Origin: Bifidobacterium breve
Lineage (GTDB): Bacteria; Actinomycetota; Acidimicrobiia; Acidimicrobiales; Acidimicrobilacustridaceae
Assembly (NCBI GenBank): GCA_945862505.1
Contig: CAMAYJ010000005.1
Span: forward strand, 1-64,000
Direction of reading: 5' to 3'
DNA length: 64,000 nucleotides
A model generated the notes under the pieces. That model worked only from the letters and a program-made list of their open reading frames with translations, was not told where the DNA came from and did no database searches. A program made the translations under genes and the position numbers. Numbering within the stretch: position 1 is the first letter of the stretch; every line of letters starts with the position of its first letter. This document shows, in pieces, positions 15,986 through 27,055 of this stretch.

Positions 15986-16609
15986 GTGGCATTTGGCGGC
16001 AGGGGTGGCACTCGCCCCCGACGCGGCACGCCGGCTGACGTTCTCGTCGTCGGTTTAGGCAATCCCGGAAGCGAGTTCGATGGCACGCGCCACAACGTGG
16101 GCTTCGCTGTTATTGACCTGCTTGAGCGTCGCCACAACGGGCGGCTGAAATCGGGCAAGGAACGTGCCCTCGTAGACGAGGTACGAATCGGTGAGAAGCG
16201 CGTGGCTCTGGCCAAGCCGACAACGTTCATGAACCTTTCCGGCGAATCGGTATCTCCGCTGGTTCGTCGCTTTGGCATTGAAGATCAAACAGCCCTTGTC
16301 ATCGTCCACGATGAACTTGATCTTCCGACCGGAACGGTGCGTGTGAAGATTGGTGGGGGACTCGCTGGGCACAATGGCTTGCGGTCGATCAAAGCTCATC
16401 TTCACGATGACAGTTTCGTTCGTGTTCGAATCGGTGTGGGTAAGCCGCCGAACAAAGACGAAGGCGCCGATCACGTTCTGAAGCGTGTCGGAAAGGCCGA
16501 TCGCGAACTGCTCGATATTGCGATTGAAGTTGCCGCTGATGCAGTAGAACTCATCGTGAGCGATGGCGCCGATGCTGCGATGAATCGCGTGAACGCAAGA
16601 ACTGCCTAA
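15986..16609 (+). CDS. pth: Peptidyl-tRNA hydrolase
   Basis: Pth releases peptides from prematurely dropped peptidyl-tRNA. The 207-residue protein has VVGLGNPGSEFDGTRHNVGF with the catalytic His, KPTTFMNLSGESV, VIVHDELDLPTG and GGGLAGHNGLRSI. The GTG start at 15986 immediately follows the rplY stop codon. The first 15 residues (basic, Gly-rich) are an extension relative to most homologues. rplY-pth is a conserved actinobacterial pair. Confidence 0.95.
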   Translation: MAFGGRGGTRPRRGTPADVLVVGLGNPGSEFDGTRHNVGFAVIDLLERRHNGRLKSGKERALVDEVRIGEKRVALAKPTTFMNLSGESVSPLVRRFGIEDQTALVIVHDELDLPTGTVRVKIGGGLAGHNGLRSIKAHLHDDSFVRVRIGVGKPPNKDEGADHVLKRVGKADRELLDIAIEVAADAVELIVSDGADAAMNRVNARTA

Positions 16610-16656
16610 GTCGGAGGTTGTGCTGACGAGGTTCTCGCCACTACGCCGAGGGCTGC

Positions 16657-17043
16657 TTAGAACGGCAGTGTGACTTGCCGCGGTAGCAGTTGGTACTCGG
16701 GGTTGAGAATCGTGAGCAGGCCATGGTGCTCACTCGCCATGCCGTCAACAACTAAATGTGTACCGAGTTTCACGCCGCCTAGCGTGCGCCGGCCCATGAA
16801 AACCACGGTGACCCCACCCGTGGAATCGGCAAGGGTGAGTTCAAGACTGGCGATCTGTTCCGCCCATGGCTGAATCCGAAGCGCCTTCACTCGGCCCGCA
16901 ACCTTGACGTGCTCGCGCCAGACAATGTCGCGGATCGGCATCACCCCAGCAAGGGAGCGATCACCGAGATCATCGAAAGCAGCGCGGGTCTCGGCGAGAC
17001 GTTCGGTCTCTATGCGCTTCGAGTTCCGTGTGAAAAGTGCCAT
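16657..17043 (-). CDS. OB-fold nucleic-acid-binding domain protein
   Basis: A 128-residue protein whose middle part reads as a single OB-fold: REHVKVAGRVKALRIQPW, SLELTLADSTGGVTVVFMGRR and GTHLVVDGMASEHHGLLTILNP. A charged helical N-terminus (residues 1-45) precedes it. Small proteins of this type are often placed beside cation or amino-acid transporter genes in actinobacteria; their role is unknown. The ATG at 17043 is one base from the stop of the APC permease, so the two are co-transcribed. Function beyond nucleic-acid-binding resemblance is not claimed. Confidence 0.7.
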   Translation of the reverse strand: MALFTRNSKRIETERLAETRAAFDDLGDRSLAGVMPIRDIVWREHVKVAGRVKALRIQPWAEQIASLELTLADSTGGVTVVFMGRRTLGGVKLGTHLVVDGMASEHHGLLTILNPEYQLLPRQVTLPF

Positions 17044-17044
17044 C

Positions 17045-19069
17045 TCAGTTATGAATATCTGACGTGCCAGAGACCGCGCCGTGCTCAACCTTTTGGAGGT
17101 GCTGTCCCTTCGAGGTTTTGGTGAGGTGATACGGAACGAAAGTCACATTCGCGTGCGGGACATCACTAAGAGCCTTGGCAATGCCATCGGCGGTGTGATC
17201 GTGAAGTAAGCGATGCCAACGCGAACGGTATTCACGACGCGGGATCAGGATCGAAACTTCGGTATCTCCATCGGCGGCGAGTTCGTGGACGACCTCGAGC
17301 ACAGTGCGGTTAATTCGTCGGTCGGGACATTCGCGAATGTCGAGCGGGAGTTGTTTGAGTGCAAGGCGGCTCCACTCGGCGGCGAGTTCCGCTGCATGGG
17401 TTTCGTCGACCGCAATGTGAACTGCCCAAAGTCGATCTGGGTGGAGTGTGCGGGCGTATTGGATTGCACGAGCCGATGTGCGGTCGATTCTGTCGATGAG
17501 AACAACTACGGCGTGACGACGAAGAATTGAGGCGGTGGCGGCCAAAATTGCGTCACCCTCGAGTTCTGCCTTCTCCGCCTCGTACTGGTGGTTCAGACGA
17601 ACGACAACCCAGCAAAATATGGGGATGATGGCGATAATCACCCACGCGCCGTCAAAGAACTTGGCGGCACAGATGACGATCGTGACCACGCCTGTGGTCA
17701 GCGCGCCTGCTCCATTGATGGCTAGGCCAGTTTTCCAACCGGGTTCGCGGAGGCGAAGGTGGCGACGGGCCATTCCTGTCTGAGACAGCGTGAAACTTGT
17801 GAAGACGCCCACTGCGTAAAGCGGAATGAGTTTTGTGACGTCGGCGCCCAAGATGATGACCAGCGCCGCGGCGGCACCAGAAAGTGCAAGGACGCCGTTG
17901 GAGAAGACCAACCGATGGCCGCGCTTGGTGAGTTGGCGAGGAAGGAATGAATCTTCTGCCTGGAAATGAGCAAGACGGGGGAAATCGGCAAAGCCAGTGT
18001 TTGCGGCCAAGACCAGGATGAGCATTGTGGCGAACTGCGTAAAGACGAACATGGCCTGTCCGAGTCCGCTGCTCCCATAGACAGCGTCAGCAATCTGGGC
18101 GATAACAGTTTTGCCTGTCACCGGGATGGTTTCGAGTTGGGACGCAAGCCACGAAACGCCGAGGAACATGAAGGCGAGCATTGTTCCCATGACCATGAGG
18201 GTTGAACGGGCGTTCTTCCATGTTGGATCGCGGAATGCAGGTACGCCGTTCGAAACGGCCTCGATGCCGGTGAGCGCGGCGCCGCCTGAGGCGAACGCTC
18301 GAAGGATGAGGAACCAACCGATTGCGCCAACACCCTCGGCCTCGTGAATCTGAGTGGGGTCGAGTTGATCAAGCGGGATTGGGTCGAGACCGCCCCCGAT
18401 CGTGGCTTTGTAGATACCGAAGCAGATCATGATGAACATGGCAGCAACGAACGCGTAGGTAGGGACGGCGAATACCTTTCCCGATTCCTTCACGCCCCTG
18501 AGGTTGCCGATGGCGATAATGGCGATAAAAAACAGCGCGATCGGAACACGGTAGGGGTAGAGCTCCGAAAACACGGAGTACAGGGCAGCTGTTCCGGCAG
18601 AAACCGAAACGGCCACGACCAAGATGTAATCGAGCAGAAGCGAAACGCCTGCGACCTGAGCAGGGAGTACCCCGAGGTTGTCCTTCGTAACGATGTATGC
18701 GCCGCCGGCTGAGGGGTAGGCCTTAATGGTTTGGCGATAGCTGAACATCACGATGACAAGAACGACGACGACTGCAATTGTGATCGGCATGACCTTGCCG
18801 AAGGCGAGCATGCCAACGCCGCCGACAACGAGAAGTGTGTGAAGGATCTCTTCTGTTGCATACGCCGTAGAGGAAAGTGCATCCGATGCGAAAACGGCGA
18901 GAGCAGTTGGCTTGCCGAGGCGCTCGTGTTCAAGCTGATCGGTGTGAAGAGGTCGGCCGAGCAGTCGGTTCTTAAACCGGAAACTCCGACTTTCGGGGAT
19001 GGAGGTTCGAGTGGAAGGCGGCAGTGGTGAGGGTCCGGTCGAACTCTGACTCTTTGAGGGTGCAGTCAT
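17045..19069 (-). CDS. APC-superfamily amino-acid/polyamine-type permease with C-terminal cytosolic domain
   Basis: A 674-residue membrane protein with about 12 predicted helices. The first part has the APC signature (FASDALSSTAYATEEIL, YPSAGGAYIVTKDNLG). A cytosolic domain of about 170 residues follows (from ILRRHAVVVLIDRIDRTSARA), resembling a universal-stress-protein-like regulatory domain. The substrate is not predictable; an amino acid or K+ coupled to regulation is possible. The ATG at 19069 is chosen over an upstream one at 19108 because homologues start shortly before the LLGRPLHTDQLEHERL region. It is divergent from mfd, with 185 nt between them. Confidence 0.8.
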   Translation of the reverse strand: MTAPSKSQSSTGPSPLPPSTRTSIPESRSFRFKNRLLGRPLHTDQLEHERLGKPTALAVFASDALSSTAYATEEILHTLLVVGGVGMLAFGKVMPITIAVVVVLVIVMFSYRQTIKAYPSAGGAYIVTKDNLGVLPAQVAGVSLLLDYILVVAVSVSAGTAALYSVFSELYPYRVPIALFFIAIIAIGNLRGVKESGKVFAVPTYAFVAAMFIMICFGIYKATIGGGLDPIPLDQLDPTQIHEAEGVGAIGWFLILRAFASGGAALTGIEAVSNGVPAFRDPTWKNARSTLMVMGTMLAFMFLGVSWLASQLETIPVTGKTVIAQIADAVYGSSGLGQAMFVFTQFATMLILVLAANTGFADFPRLAHFQAEDSFLPRQLTKRGHRLVFSNGVLALSGAAAALVIILGADVTKLIPLYAVGVFTSFTLSQTGMARRHLRLREPGWKTGLAINGAGALTTGVVTIVICAAKFFDGAWVIIAIIPIFCWVVVRLNHQYEAEKAELEGDAILAATASILRRHAVVVLIDRIDRTSARAIQYARTLHPDRLWAVHIAVDETHAAELAAEWSRLALKQLPLDIRECPDRRINRTVLEVVHELAADGDTEVSILIPRREYRSRWHRLLHDHTADGIAKALSDVPHANVTFVPYHLTKTSKGQHLQKVEHGAVSGTSDIHN

Positions 19070-19191
19070 ACTCCGGCTAGTTGACACCCATCGGACCCCT
19101 CGGCGCAATCACCGATGTCCAGATTCTCATTGCGGAAACCTGAACGGTGTGTCCGGCGTCTCCCTAGGCGGAGAGTTCCGCACTCGATGGG

Positions 19192-19197
19192 TAGTCT
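19192..19197 (+). promoter_or_regulatory. Possible -10 box (TAGTCT) for mfd
   Basis: TAGTCT lies 57 nt before the mfd ATG and would give a leader of about 50 nt ending in a TGAGG ribosome binding site. The match is to the -10 only. The rest of the 19070-19254 divergent region shows nothing convincing. Confidence 0.3.
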
Positions 19198-19254
19198 CGT
19201 GCCCTCACCCCCGGCTCACTACGTGCCGGGCATACGCGCGTGTCCTGAGGTCCC

Positions 19255-22200
19255 ATGGCTCTGTCTGATCTGATCCCGATGCTGGCCGATGAGCCTGCGA
19301 TCATTTCGGTTCTTGGCCGCCGAGAGGGCTCAATCGTCATTCCTGAGCCCGCTCGTGCTCTCACGATTGCGTCGCTGGTGGATCGGGCCGATCGCCGGCC
19401 TGTGGTGGTTGCCGTGCCCACGACCGCAGAAGCCGAGCGTTTGGTACATGACCTCGCGGCCTTTCTCGGAACTGAGGAGGTCGAACTCTTCCCGGCTTGG
19501 GAGACATTGCCGTTCGAACGGGTGAGCCCAGCAATTGACACCATGGGTCGACGATCGCGGGTCTTGTGGCGTCTCCACGAGCCCGAGCGAGCCCCGGCGG
19601 TCATTGTTGCTCCCGTCCGGGCTCTTGTTCAGCGCCTAGGTCCTCATGTCGGCGAGATTGAACCCATCATCATCGGTGTGGGCGATGTCGCCGATCCCGC
19701 AGCGCTGATCGAACAACTCGTGCGATTCGGATATCGCCGAGAGGTGCAGGTTGAGCACCGCGGTGAAGTCGCAGTCCGAGGTTCGATTGTCGACATTTAT
19801 CCCAGCACCGCCGATGTTCCGGTGCGAATCGACCTTTGGGGAGACGAAGTCGATCGCCTCACTGAATTTTCTATTGCCGATCAACGGGCAACGGTATCGG
19901 TCGCTGAAGTGACGATTTTTCCGTGTCGAGAATTGCTGCCGACTGATGAAGTTCGTGAACGTGCGGCGGCGCTCGTGGGTACTCAGCCGTGGGGTCGTGA
20001 GCAATGGGAACGGTTATCGGAAGGCCAGATTTTTGATGGCATGGAGAGTTGGCTTCCATGGCTCGTTGACGACAACGCCGACGACCCAGACGTGCTTTTT
20101 GATCTGCTCCGAGATGATGCTCAGATCTTGTTGATCGAACCGCGTCGAATGCGCGACCGCGCTGGAGACATCCTCACCGAGGAACAAGATCTTGAAGCGT
20201 CGCTTTCGCGCACATGGGGTGCAGAAGGATCGTTTCCTCAATTGCATGTTCCGTTCGAGCGATTACTTGGCCGCACGAATGCGCCAATGTGGACGGTCCT
20301 CGACATACCTGATTCTCCGAATACTCCAGTTGTTGGAGCGTCGGGGTGGGATCCAGTAGTTGGCGACGGGACAGTCCTTGTTGATCAGTTGAGCGCGGCG
20401 CTCGCCGACGGCGCAACCGTGGTTGTTGCTGCAGATGGAAGCGGATCGGCAGACAGGCTCATCGCGTTACTCGGCGAACAAGGAGTGCACCTTTCCTTTG
20501 ACGAACGCGGCCGTGAAGACCTTTCATCGCCCGGTGGGCATGTTGTCGTCGCCCCGCTAGAACGAGGCGTTCGATTTCCTCATTTAGGGCTTGCACTCCT
20601 TGCCGAATCTGACATCACCGGTCGTCGCCGTGCGCACCGTCGGGCTCGTCCACGCAAAGCTGCGGCACAAGGCCATTTCGATGACCTCGCACCTGGCGAT
20701 TTTGTCGTGCATTACCAACATGGCGTTGGTCGCTACGGCGGAATGGTGAAACGAGCGATCGGTGGCGTTGAGCGCGACTATTTGCTTCTTGAATACCGAG
20801 GAGACGATCGCCTTTATGTTCCAAGCGATCAAGTTGATGCCGTGCGGCCCTTTACCGGAGGTGACTCGCCAAGTTTGAGTCGGCTCGGGGGCGGCGAATG
20901 GCAAAGGAATAAAGCTCGCGTTCGTGAAGCCGTGACGGGAATCGCGCAAGAACTCGTGGTGCTGTATCAAAAGCGGATTCACGCTCGGGGCCATGCCTTC
21001 GGTCTCGATACGCCATGGCAGCGTGAACTCGAAGAATCTTTTCCCTTCGAACCCACTCCAGATCAAAAGAAGGCGATTGACGAAGTCAAAGCCGACATGG
21101 AAGGGGAGTCCCCAATGGATCGCCTTGTGTGTGGCGATGTCGGATTCGGGAAGACCGAAGTCGCGATCCGCGCGGTCTTTAAGGCTGTGCAAGATGGCAA
21201 ACAGGCAGCAATCCTTGTGCCAACGACGCTTCTGGCCCAGCAACATCTGCAGACCTTTAGTGAACGATTCGCGGGCTATCCCGTACGCGTCGAAATGCTG
21301 AGTCGATTCCTTACGAATGCTCAGGCGAAAAAAGTTATTGCCGGTCTGGAATCAGGCGATGTCGATGTGGTGATCGGAACTCACCGTCTTCTCGGTGGCG
21401 ATCTCACTTTCAAAGACCTTGGACTGCTCGTGGTCGACGAAGAACAACGATTTGGCGTTTCCCACAAAGAAGCGATCAAGGGTCTGAAAGTGGGTGTTGA
21501 TGTGCTCACGCTTTCGGCTACTCCAATTCCGCGAACCCTGGAAATGAGCCTCACCGGTATTCGTGATCTCACATTATTGAATACGCCGCCGAGCGAGCGT
21601 CAACCGATCCTGACTTATGTTGGTGAATACGACGAACGCGCTGTCGCTGAATCAATCCGACGCGAACTGCTTCGCGAAGGCCAGGTCTTCTTCGTTCACA
21701 ATCGTGTTCAGGACATCGATCGTGTCGCAGCGCACCTTTCGGAGCTTGTCCCAGAAGCGCGTATTGCTGTTGCTCACGGACAGATGGATGAAGGCACTCT
21801 CGAAAAAGTTATGTTGGATTTTTGGGAAGGTGCATTCGATGTTCTTGTTTGTACGACCATCATCGAGTCGGGTATCGATATGCCCACGGTGAACACGTTG
21901 GTCGTTGATCGGGCCGATCTCTTGGGACTCGGCCAACTTCACCAGCTACGCGGTCGTGTCGGCCGTTCCGGTAGTCGCGCGTATGCCTATTTGTTCTTCC
22001 CTCCCGATCGTGTGCTTACCGAGCAAGCCTTCGAACGGCTTCGCACAATTGGTGAAGCGACGGAACTCGGGTCGGGTTTTCGAATTGCAATGCGAGATCT
22101 CGAGATTCGCGGTGCCGGCAACTTGCTCGGCACCGGCCAAAGTGGACACATCGCCGCAGTTGGTTACGACCTCTATTGCCAGATGGTCACTGAGGCAGTT

Positions 22201-22692
22201 GCCGAACTCAAGGGTGAATCGATTCCCGAGCCAGTGGAAATCAAACTTGAACTCCCGATCGACGCATCGCTTCCCGCCGATTACGTCGAGAGAGAAGATC
22301 TTCGGCTCGAGGCCTACCGGCGACTTGCCGGAGTCACATCTGGCGATGAAGTTGCCGATATCCGGGCCGAATGGGAAGACCGGTATGGGCCGGTACCAGC
22401 GGACGCCGATGCACTGCTTGCCGTGGCGACATTGCGCGCTGAATGTGTTCGTACTGGGGTGACCGATATAGCGGTCACAAAGGGTCCGGGGTTCGGCGGC
22501 CCGAAGTTCGTGGCTCGGATCTCACCCCTGTCGTTGCGGACATCGGCCACAATCAGGCTCGACCGGCTCTACAAGGGCTCGGTCTACAAGTCTGAATCGC
22601 AACACCTTCAACTTCATCTTGCGTCGGCTGGCTCGATTGTCGAGGACCTCGTCTCGGCGTTCCAGGACCTCGCCCCGCCCGATGAGGCATGA
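19255..22692 (+). CDS. mfd: Transcription-repair coupling factor
   Basis: Mfd removes RNA polymerase stalled at DNA lesions and recruits UvrA. The 1145-residue protein has a UvrB-like N-terminal part ([33 protein letters not shown]), an RNA-polymerase-interacting CarD-like domain near residues 477-540 ([16 protein letters not shown]), and a RecG-like translocase with Walker [10 protein letters not shown] near 627 and DEEQ near 728. The C-terminal TRCF domain completes it. The length is normal. Its stop overlaps the next gene's start (ATGA). Confidence 0.95.
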   Translation: MALSDLIPMLADEPAIISVLGRREGSIVIPEPARALTIASLVDRADRRPVVVAVPTTAEAERLVHDLAAFLGTEEVELFPAWETLPFERVSPAIDTMGRRSRVLWRLHEPERAPAVIVAPVRALVQRLGPHVGEIEPIIIGVGDVADPAALIEQLVRFGYRREVQVEHRGEVAVRGSIVDIYPSTADVPVRIDLWGDEVDRLTEFSIADQRATVSVAEVTIFPCRELLPTDEVRERAAALVGTQPWGREQWERLSEGQIFDGMESWLPWLVDDNADDPDVLFDLLRDDAQILLIEPRRMRDRAGDILTEEQDLEASLSRTWGAEGSFPQLHVPFERLLGRTNAPMWTVLDIPDSPNTPVVGASGWDPVVGDGTVLVDQLSAALADGATVVVAADGSGSADRLIALLGEQGVHLSFDERGREDLSSPGGHVVVAPLERGVRFPHLGLALLAESDITGRRRAHRRARPRKAAAQGHFDDLAPGDFVVHYQHGVGRYGGMVKRAIGGVERDYLLLEYRGDDRLYVPSDQVDAVRPFTGGDSPSLSRLGGGEWQRNKARVREAVTGIAQELVVLYQKRIHARGHAFGLDTPWQRELEESFPFEPTPDQKKAIDEVKADMEGESPMDRLVCGDVGFGKTEVAIRAVFKAVQDGKQAAILVPTTLLAQQHLQTFSERFAGYPVRVEMLSRFLTNAQAKKVIAGLESGDVDVVIGTHRLLGGDLTFKDLGLLVVDEEQRFGVSHKEAIKGLKVGVDVLTLSATPIPRTLEMSLTGIRDLTLLNTPPSERQPILTYVGEYDERAVAESIRRELLREGQVFFVHNRVQDIDRVAAHLSELVPEARIAVAHGQMDEGTLEKVMLDFWEGAFDVLVCTTIIESGIDMPTVNTLVVDRADLLGLGQLHQLRGRVGRSGSRAYAYLFFPPDRVLTEQAFERLRTIGEATELGSGFRIAMRDLEIRGAGNLLGTGQSGHIAAVGYDLYCQMVTEAVAELKGESIPEPVEIKLELPIDASLPADYVEREDLRLEAYRRLAGVTSGDEVADIRAEWEDRYGPVPADADALLAVATLRAECVRTGVTDIAVTKGPGFGGPKFVARISPLSLRTSATIRLDRLYKGSVYKSESQHLQLHLASAGSIVEDLVSAFQDLAPPDEA

Positions 22693-23804
22693 CTGTCAAG
22701 CCATCGTCTGGCTCCGTTAGTGTGAGCAACCTTGTGAAGCCGACGCGCAATATCTCCATCGCCGCACTCCTGTTCGCGCTCGTGATCGCCTTGATTGGCT
22801 CGTCATGCTCAGCTGTCAACCCGACGGCGCTGACAGTGAACAAGTGGTCGTTATCTGACAGTGACTTTCAGTCTCAGATCGAAGCCTTCTCGAAGGTCTA
22901 CGAGAGTTCGGGCGGGGGAAGTTCTCTTCGCTCCGCCGATGGCAATTCATGGGCGACTTCCTACACCGCCGCATTTCTGAATGATCAACTCAGTCTCCAA
23001 TTGGCTCAACTCGGGGTCGACGAACGCGGTCTCACTGTGACTGATGCCGATCGTGCTGCCGCGAAGGAACTGTTGGAGGAGAACTTCACGAATGGCAGCG
23101 GAAGTTCGGTGTTCGGCGATCTTCCGGCCTCGTATCAAAACACCCTCATCGAGGGTGTCGCCGCGCAGAACGTTCTCAGCGCTGCTGTCATTGCTGACGC
23201 GCAGACCGACGATGGACTGCGAAAGTTGTATGAGTCAACGAAGGATCAGTATCAGGGCGACCTTGTTTGTTCGAGCCACATCCTCGTTCTTGCTGGCGCC
23301 GGTTCGGGCAACGCTGCTCCTACCGATGCGCAGTACGCGACGGCACTGGCCTCAATCACGGACATCAAGTCGCAACTCAGTGGAACCACGAATTTCGCAG
23401 CGCTTGCTGCAGCGAAGTCTCAGGACACTGGTTCGGCAACGGCAGGCGGAGCACTTCCATGCAGCCCAGTCGGAACATTTGTGACCGAATTCGACAATGC
23501 CACGTGGACTCAGCCGGTTGGTGTGGTTGGTGCGCCGGTGAAAACAAAGTTTGGCTATCACCTGATCTTGGTAACGGCTCGTGGCAAGTTGACATTTGAG
23601 CAACTCAAAGAGTCGATCAAAATAGCCGTGACCGATAATGCCGATGCAATTGTCAACGCTGAACTTGCGCGCATCGCCGCAAACGCGCAGATCTCGGTCA
23701 ACGGACGTTACGGACAGTTCGACACGGCGACGGCGAAGATCGTTGCTCCGTTGGGCGCAACGTCAACAACGACATCGACGATCGCCGGACTTCCACGGCA
23801 GTGA
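22689..23804 (+). CDS. SurA/PrsA-like peptidyl-prolyl isomerase lipoprotein
   Basis: A 371-residue exported protein with a lipoprotein signal: hydrophobic segment at about residues 24-37 and Cys 40 in LIGSSCS. A SurA-N-like helical chaperone part follows to about residue 190. Next is a parvulin-type rotamase domain (CSSHILVLAG ... GGALPCSPVGTFVTEFDNATW ... TKFGYHLILVTAR). The tail is Thr/Ser-rich. It probably helps fold exported proteins on the outer face of the membrane. It overlaps mfd by ATGA and precedes mazG by 10 nt; a lipoprotein gene (lpqU) lies near mfd and mazG in mycobacteria as well, but it is not homologous. Confidence 0.85.
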   Translation: MTVKPSSGSVSVSNLVKPTRNISIAALLFALVIALIGSSCSAVNPTALTVNKWSLSDSDFQSQIEAFSKVYESSGGGSSLRSADGNSWATSYTAAFLNDQLSLQLAQLGVDERGLTVTDADRAAAKELLEENFTNGSGSSVFGDLPASYQNTLIEGVAAQNVLSAAVIADAQTDDGLRKLYESTKDQYQGDLVCSSHILVLAGAGSGNAAPTDAQYATALASITDIKSQLSGTTNFAALAAAKSQDTGSATAGGALPCSPVGTFVTEFDNATWTQPVGVVGAPVKTKFGYHLILVTARGKLTFEQLKESIKIAVTDNADAIVNAELARIAANAQISVNGRYGQFDTATAKIVAPLGATSTTTSTIAGLPRQ

Positions 23805-23814
23805 TCTGCCGACC

Positions 23815-25179
23815 ATGACCGCACGGGTCGTCATCATTGGACTTGGCCCTGGCGATGTTGAGTTCCTCACGGTTGGGACTCGACAAGCGATCGAAGAGAT
23901 TGCTGAACAGTTCGTTCGCACCCGTCGCCACCCTGCGGCCTCAATAATGGCGAACGCTCAATCGTTCGACGAGGTCTACGAAACCTCTTCAGATATTGAT
24001 GCGGTGTATCCAGAAATTGTCGAGCGACTGATCTCGGCCGCGAGCCGGACAGGCGAAGTCCTTTATGCCGTTCCGGGCTCGCCGATTGTTGCTGAGCGCA
24101 CCGTTGAACTCCTGCTTGCCGATCCGCGCTGTCAGGTCGAGATCATTCCGGCTCTGTCATTTCTTGATCTCACATGGGCACGCCTCGGCATCGATCCGGT
24201 TTCGGTAGGAGTTCGAATCATCGATGGTCATCGTTTCGCCATCGATGCCGCCGGCGAACGTGGCCCGCTCTTGGTTGCACAATGCGATTCTCCCGACGTG
24301 CTTTCCGACGTAAAACTGGCACTCGACGCGGGAATCGATTCGTGCCTTTCGGCAGACGCGACCATCACGGTGCTGCAGCGCCTCGGTCTTCCCGATGAAG
24401 TTGTTCAAGAGATTCCTTGGACGGACCTTGATCGCGTCACAGCGGACCACCTCACGTCGATCTACATACCCGAGTTGGCGTCGCCTGTTGCCCAGGAACT
24501 GATGCGGTTTAGTGAACTTGTCGCTGTGCTTCGTTCTGAGTGCCCTTGGGATCGTGAACAAACTCATGGTTCACTCCGGCGCCACCTACTCGAAGAGTCC
24601 TACGAAGTGCTTGAAGCCATCGACCATCTCGATGTCGAAGCAGGAACTGGCTATGAACACTTGGAGGAGGAACTTGGCGATCTCTTATTCCAAGTTCTCT
24701 TCCATAGTCAGTTGGCATCAGAGGTGGGCCAATTCACGATCGCTGATGTTGCCCTGAATGTGCACGACAAGTTGCGGTCGCGCCATCCGCACGTCTTTGG
24801 CGATGTCGAAGCCGAAGATGCTGACGCGGTGGTGCGGAACTGGGAACAAATCAAAAAGGTCGAGAAAGGTCGGGAAAGTGTTTTTGATGGCGTTCCTGAT
24901 GCAATCCCAGCGTTGCTTTACGCGCTAAAGATCCAGAAGAAGGCCGGTTCGCTCGCCGATCTCGACCAAAGCGCGTTGCCGGTGGCCCCGTCGCTTCAGG
25001 CGGCTATTGCAGGGTTTGGCGTGACGGCTGATGACCAAACCACCGGGTTATTGCTCTTCGCCATCGTCGACGAGGCCCGACGCGCTGGGATCGATCCCGA
25101 AACGGCCCTGCGCGCGACAGCCGTGAACTACCGCGATGCGGCTCGGAGTGCTGAACTAGACAGACGCGCTGGTCTCTGA
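23815..25179 (+). CDS. mazG: MazG nucleotide pyrophosphohydrolase with tetrapyrrole-methylase-like N-domain
   Basis: MazG hydrolyses (d)NTPs to monophosphates, including damaged nucleotides. The 454-residue protein has a YabN-type N-terminal methylase-like domain (residues 1 to about 220: VVIIGLGPGDVEFLTVG, VPGSPIVAERTVELL) and a MazG core with CPWDREQTHGSLRRHLLEES and the metal-binding EELGDLLFQVLFHSQLA. A second, shorter MazG-like region ends the protein. The ATG at 23815 fits the family start; an upstream Met would overlap the PPIase gene. It sits between the PPIase and eno, as in mycobacteria. Confidence 0.9.
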   Translation: MTARVVIIGLGPGDVEFLTVGTRQAIEEIAEQFVRTRRHPAASIMANAQSFDEVYETSSDIDAVYPEIVERLISAASRTGEVLYAVPGSPIVAERTVELLLADPRCQVEIIPALSFLDLTWARLGIDPVSVGVRIIDGHRFAIDAAGERGPLLVAQCDSPDVLSDVKLALDAGIDSCLSADATITVLQRLGLPDEVVQEIPWTDLDRVTADHLTSIYIPELASPVAQELMRFSELVAVLRSECPWDREQTHGSLRRHLLEESYEVLEAIDHLDVEAGTGYEHLEEELGDLLFQVLFHSQLASEVGQFTIADVALNVHDKLRSRHPHVFGDVEAEDADAVVRNWEQIKKVEKGRESVFDGVPDAIPALLYALKIQKKAGSLADLDQSALPVAPSLQAAIAGFGVTADDQTTGLLLFAIVDEARRAGIDPETALRATAVNYRDAARSAELDRRAGL

Positions 25180-25233
25180 CCGTCCCCACGGCCCGCGCGC
25201 CGACGTGGAAAACTGCGGCTGATACCGCATTGA

Positions 25234-26535
<1,302 letters not shown>

Positions 26536-26537
26536 TC

Positions 26538-26987
26538 ATGTCTCGCTTGTTCCGACGAACTCGCGCGGATTCTGCCGCGCCGCGAAAGCGTTCCGACGCG
26601 CGCGCGAAAACGTCTGGGCCCAAGCACACGAAAGGGAAGCGATCGCTGATTCTGCGTTCCGGATGGGTCATCACCCCGGTAATTTTGGTGATCGTCACCG
26701 TCGTTGTTGTCGCGTTCTTGGCTCCTACTCGAACGCTTCTTGATCAGCACAGGACAGCCGCCGCGGCCGAGCAGCGCTTGGCCGACCTCGATCAGGCCAA
26801 TGCCGAAGCGCAGGCGCAGGCCGATGCGTTGCAGACCGATGCGGAAATTGAACGGCTGGCTCGGGAGCAATACGGCTATGCCAAAGCCGGTGAAGAGGTG
26901 TATCACCTGCTTCCCGAGGCCAGAGACCCGGTTCGAGTCCCTGATGCGTGGCCCTTCGAGGGTCTCGGATCCTCTCTCGTTCGCTGA
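26538..26987 (+). CDS. FtsB/DivIC-like septum formation initiator
   Basis: A 149-residue bitopic membrane protein: a basic cytosolic N-terminus (residues 1-42), one transmembrane helix (about 43-62, VITPVILVIVTVVVVAFL), a coiled coil (about 70-105, Ala/Glu/Gln rich) and a short extracytoplasmic tail with AREQYGYAKAGEEVYHLLPE. This is the divisome FtsB/DivIC layout, including the tail motif near GYAKAGE. It is directly downstream of eno, the conserved site. The gene ends in a hairpin and is followed by the molybdenum-hydroxylase island instead of the usual DUF501 gene. Confidence 0.85.
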   Translation: MSRLFRRTRADSAAPRKRSDARAKTSGPKHTKGKRSLILRSGWVITPVILVIVTVVVVAFLAPTRTLLDQHRTAAAAEQRLADLDQANAEAQAQADALQTDAEIERLAREQYGYAKAGEEVYHLLPEARDPVRVPDAWPFEGLGSSLVR

Positions 26988-26991
26988 GAGG
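26971..26991 (+). terminator. Hairpin over the ftsB-like stop codon
   Basis: CCTCTC (26971-26976) pairs with GAGAGG (26986-26991) across a 9-nt loop, so the TGA stop is in the 3' arm and loop edge. The stem is short and there is no U tract. It may end the eno operon before the island begins. Confidence 0.35.
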
Positions 26992-27055
26992 TTCCGCTCA
27001 AGCGTCAACTAACCTCAGGAGGCCGCACTGGCATCTTTGAGGGGGAGTGGACCAT

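Noticed and set aside
19199-19270. Possible leader peptide frame starting just after the mfd -10 box
   Set aside because: It begins too close to the expected TSS, ends inside mfd in another frame and has no family or codon support.
26926-26948. GGTTCGAGTCC, a tRNA T-arm-like string in the ftsB-like gene
   Set aside because: No matching T stem, acceptor or anticodon arms can be folded around it; it lies inside coding sequence.
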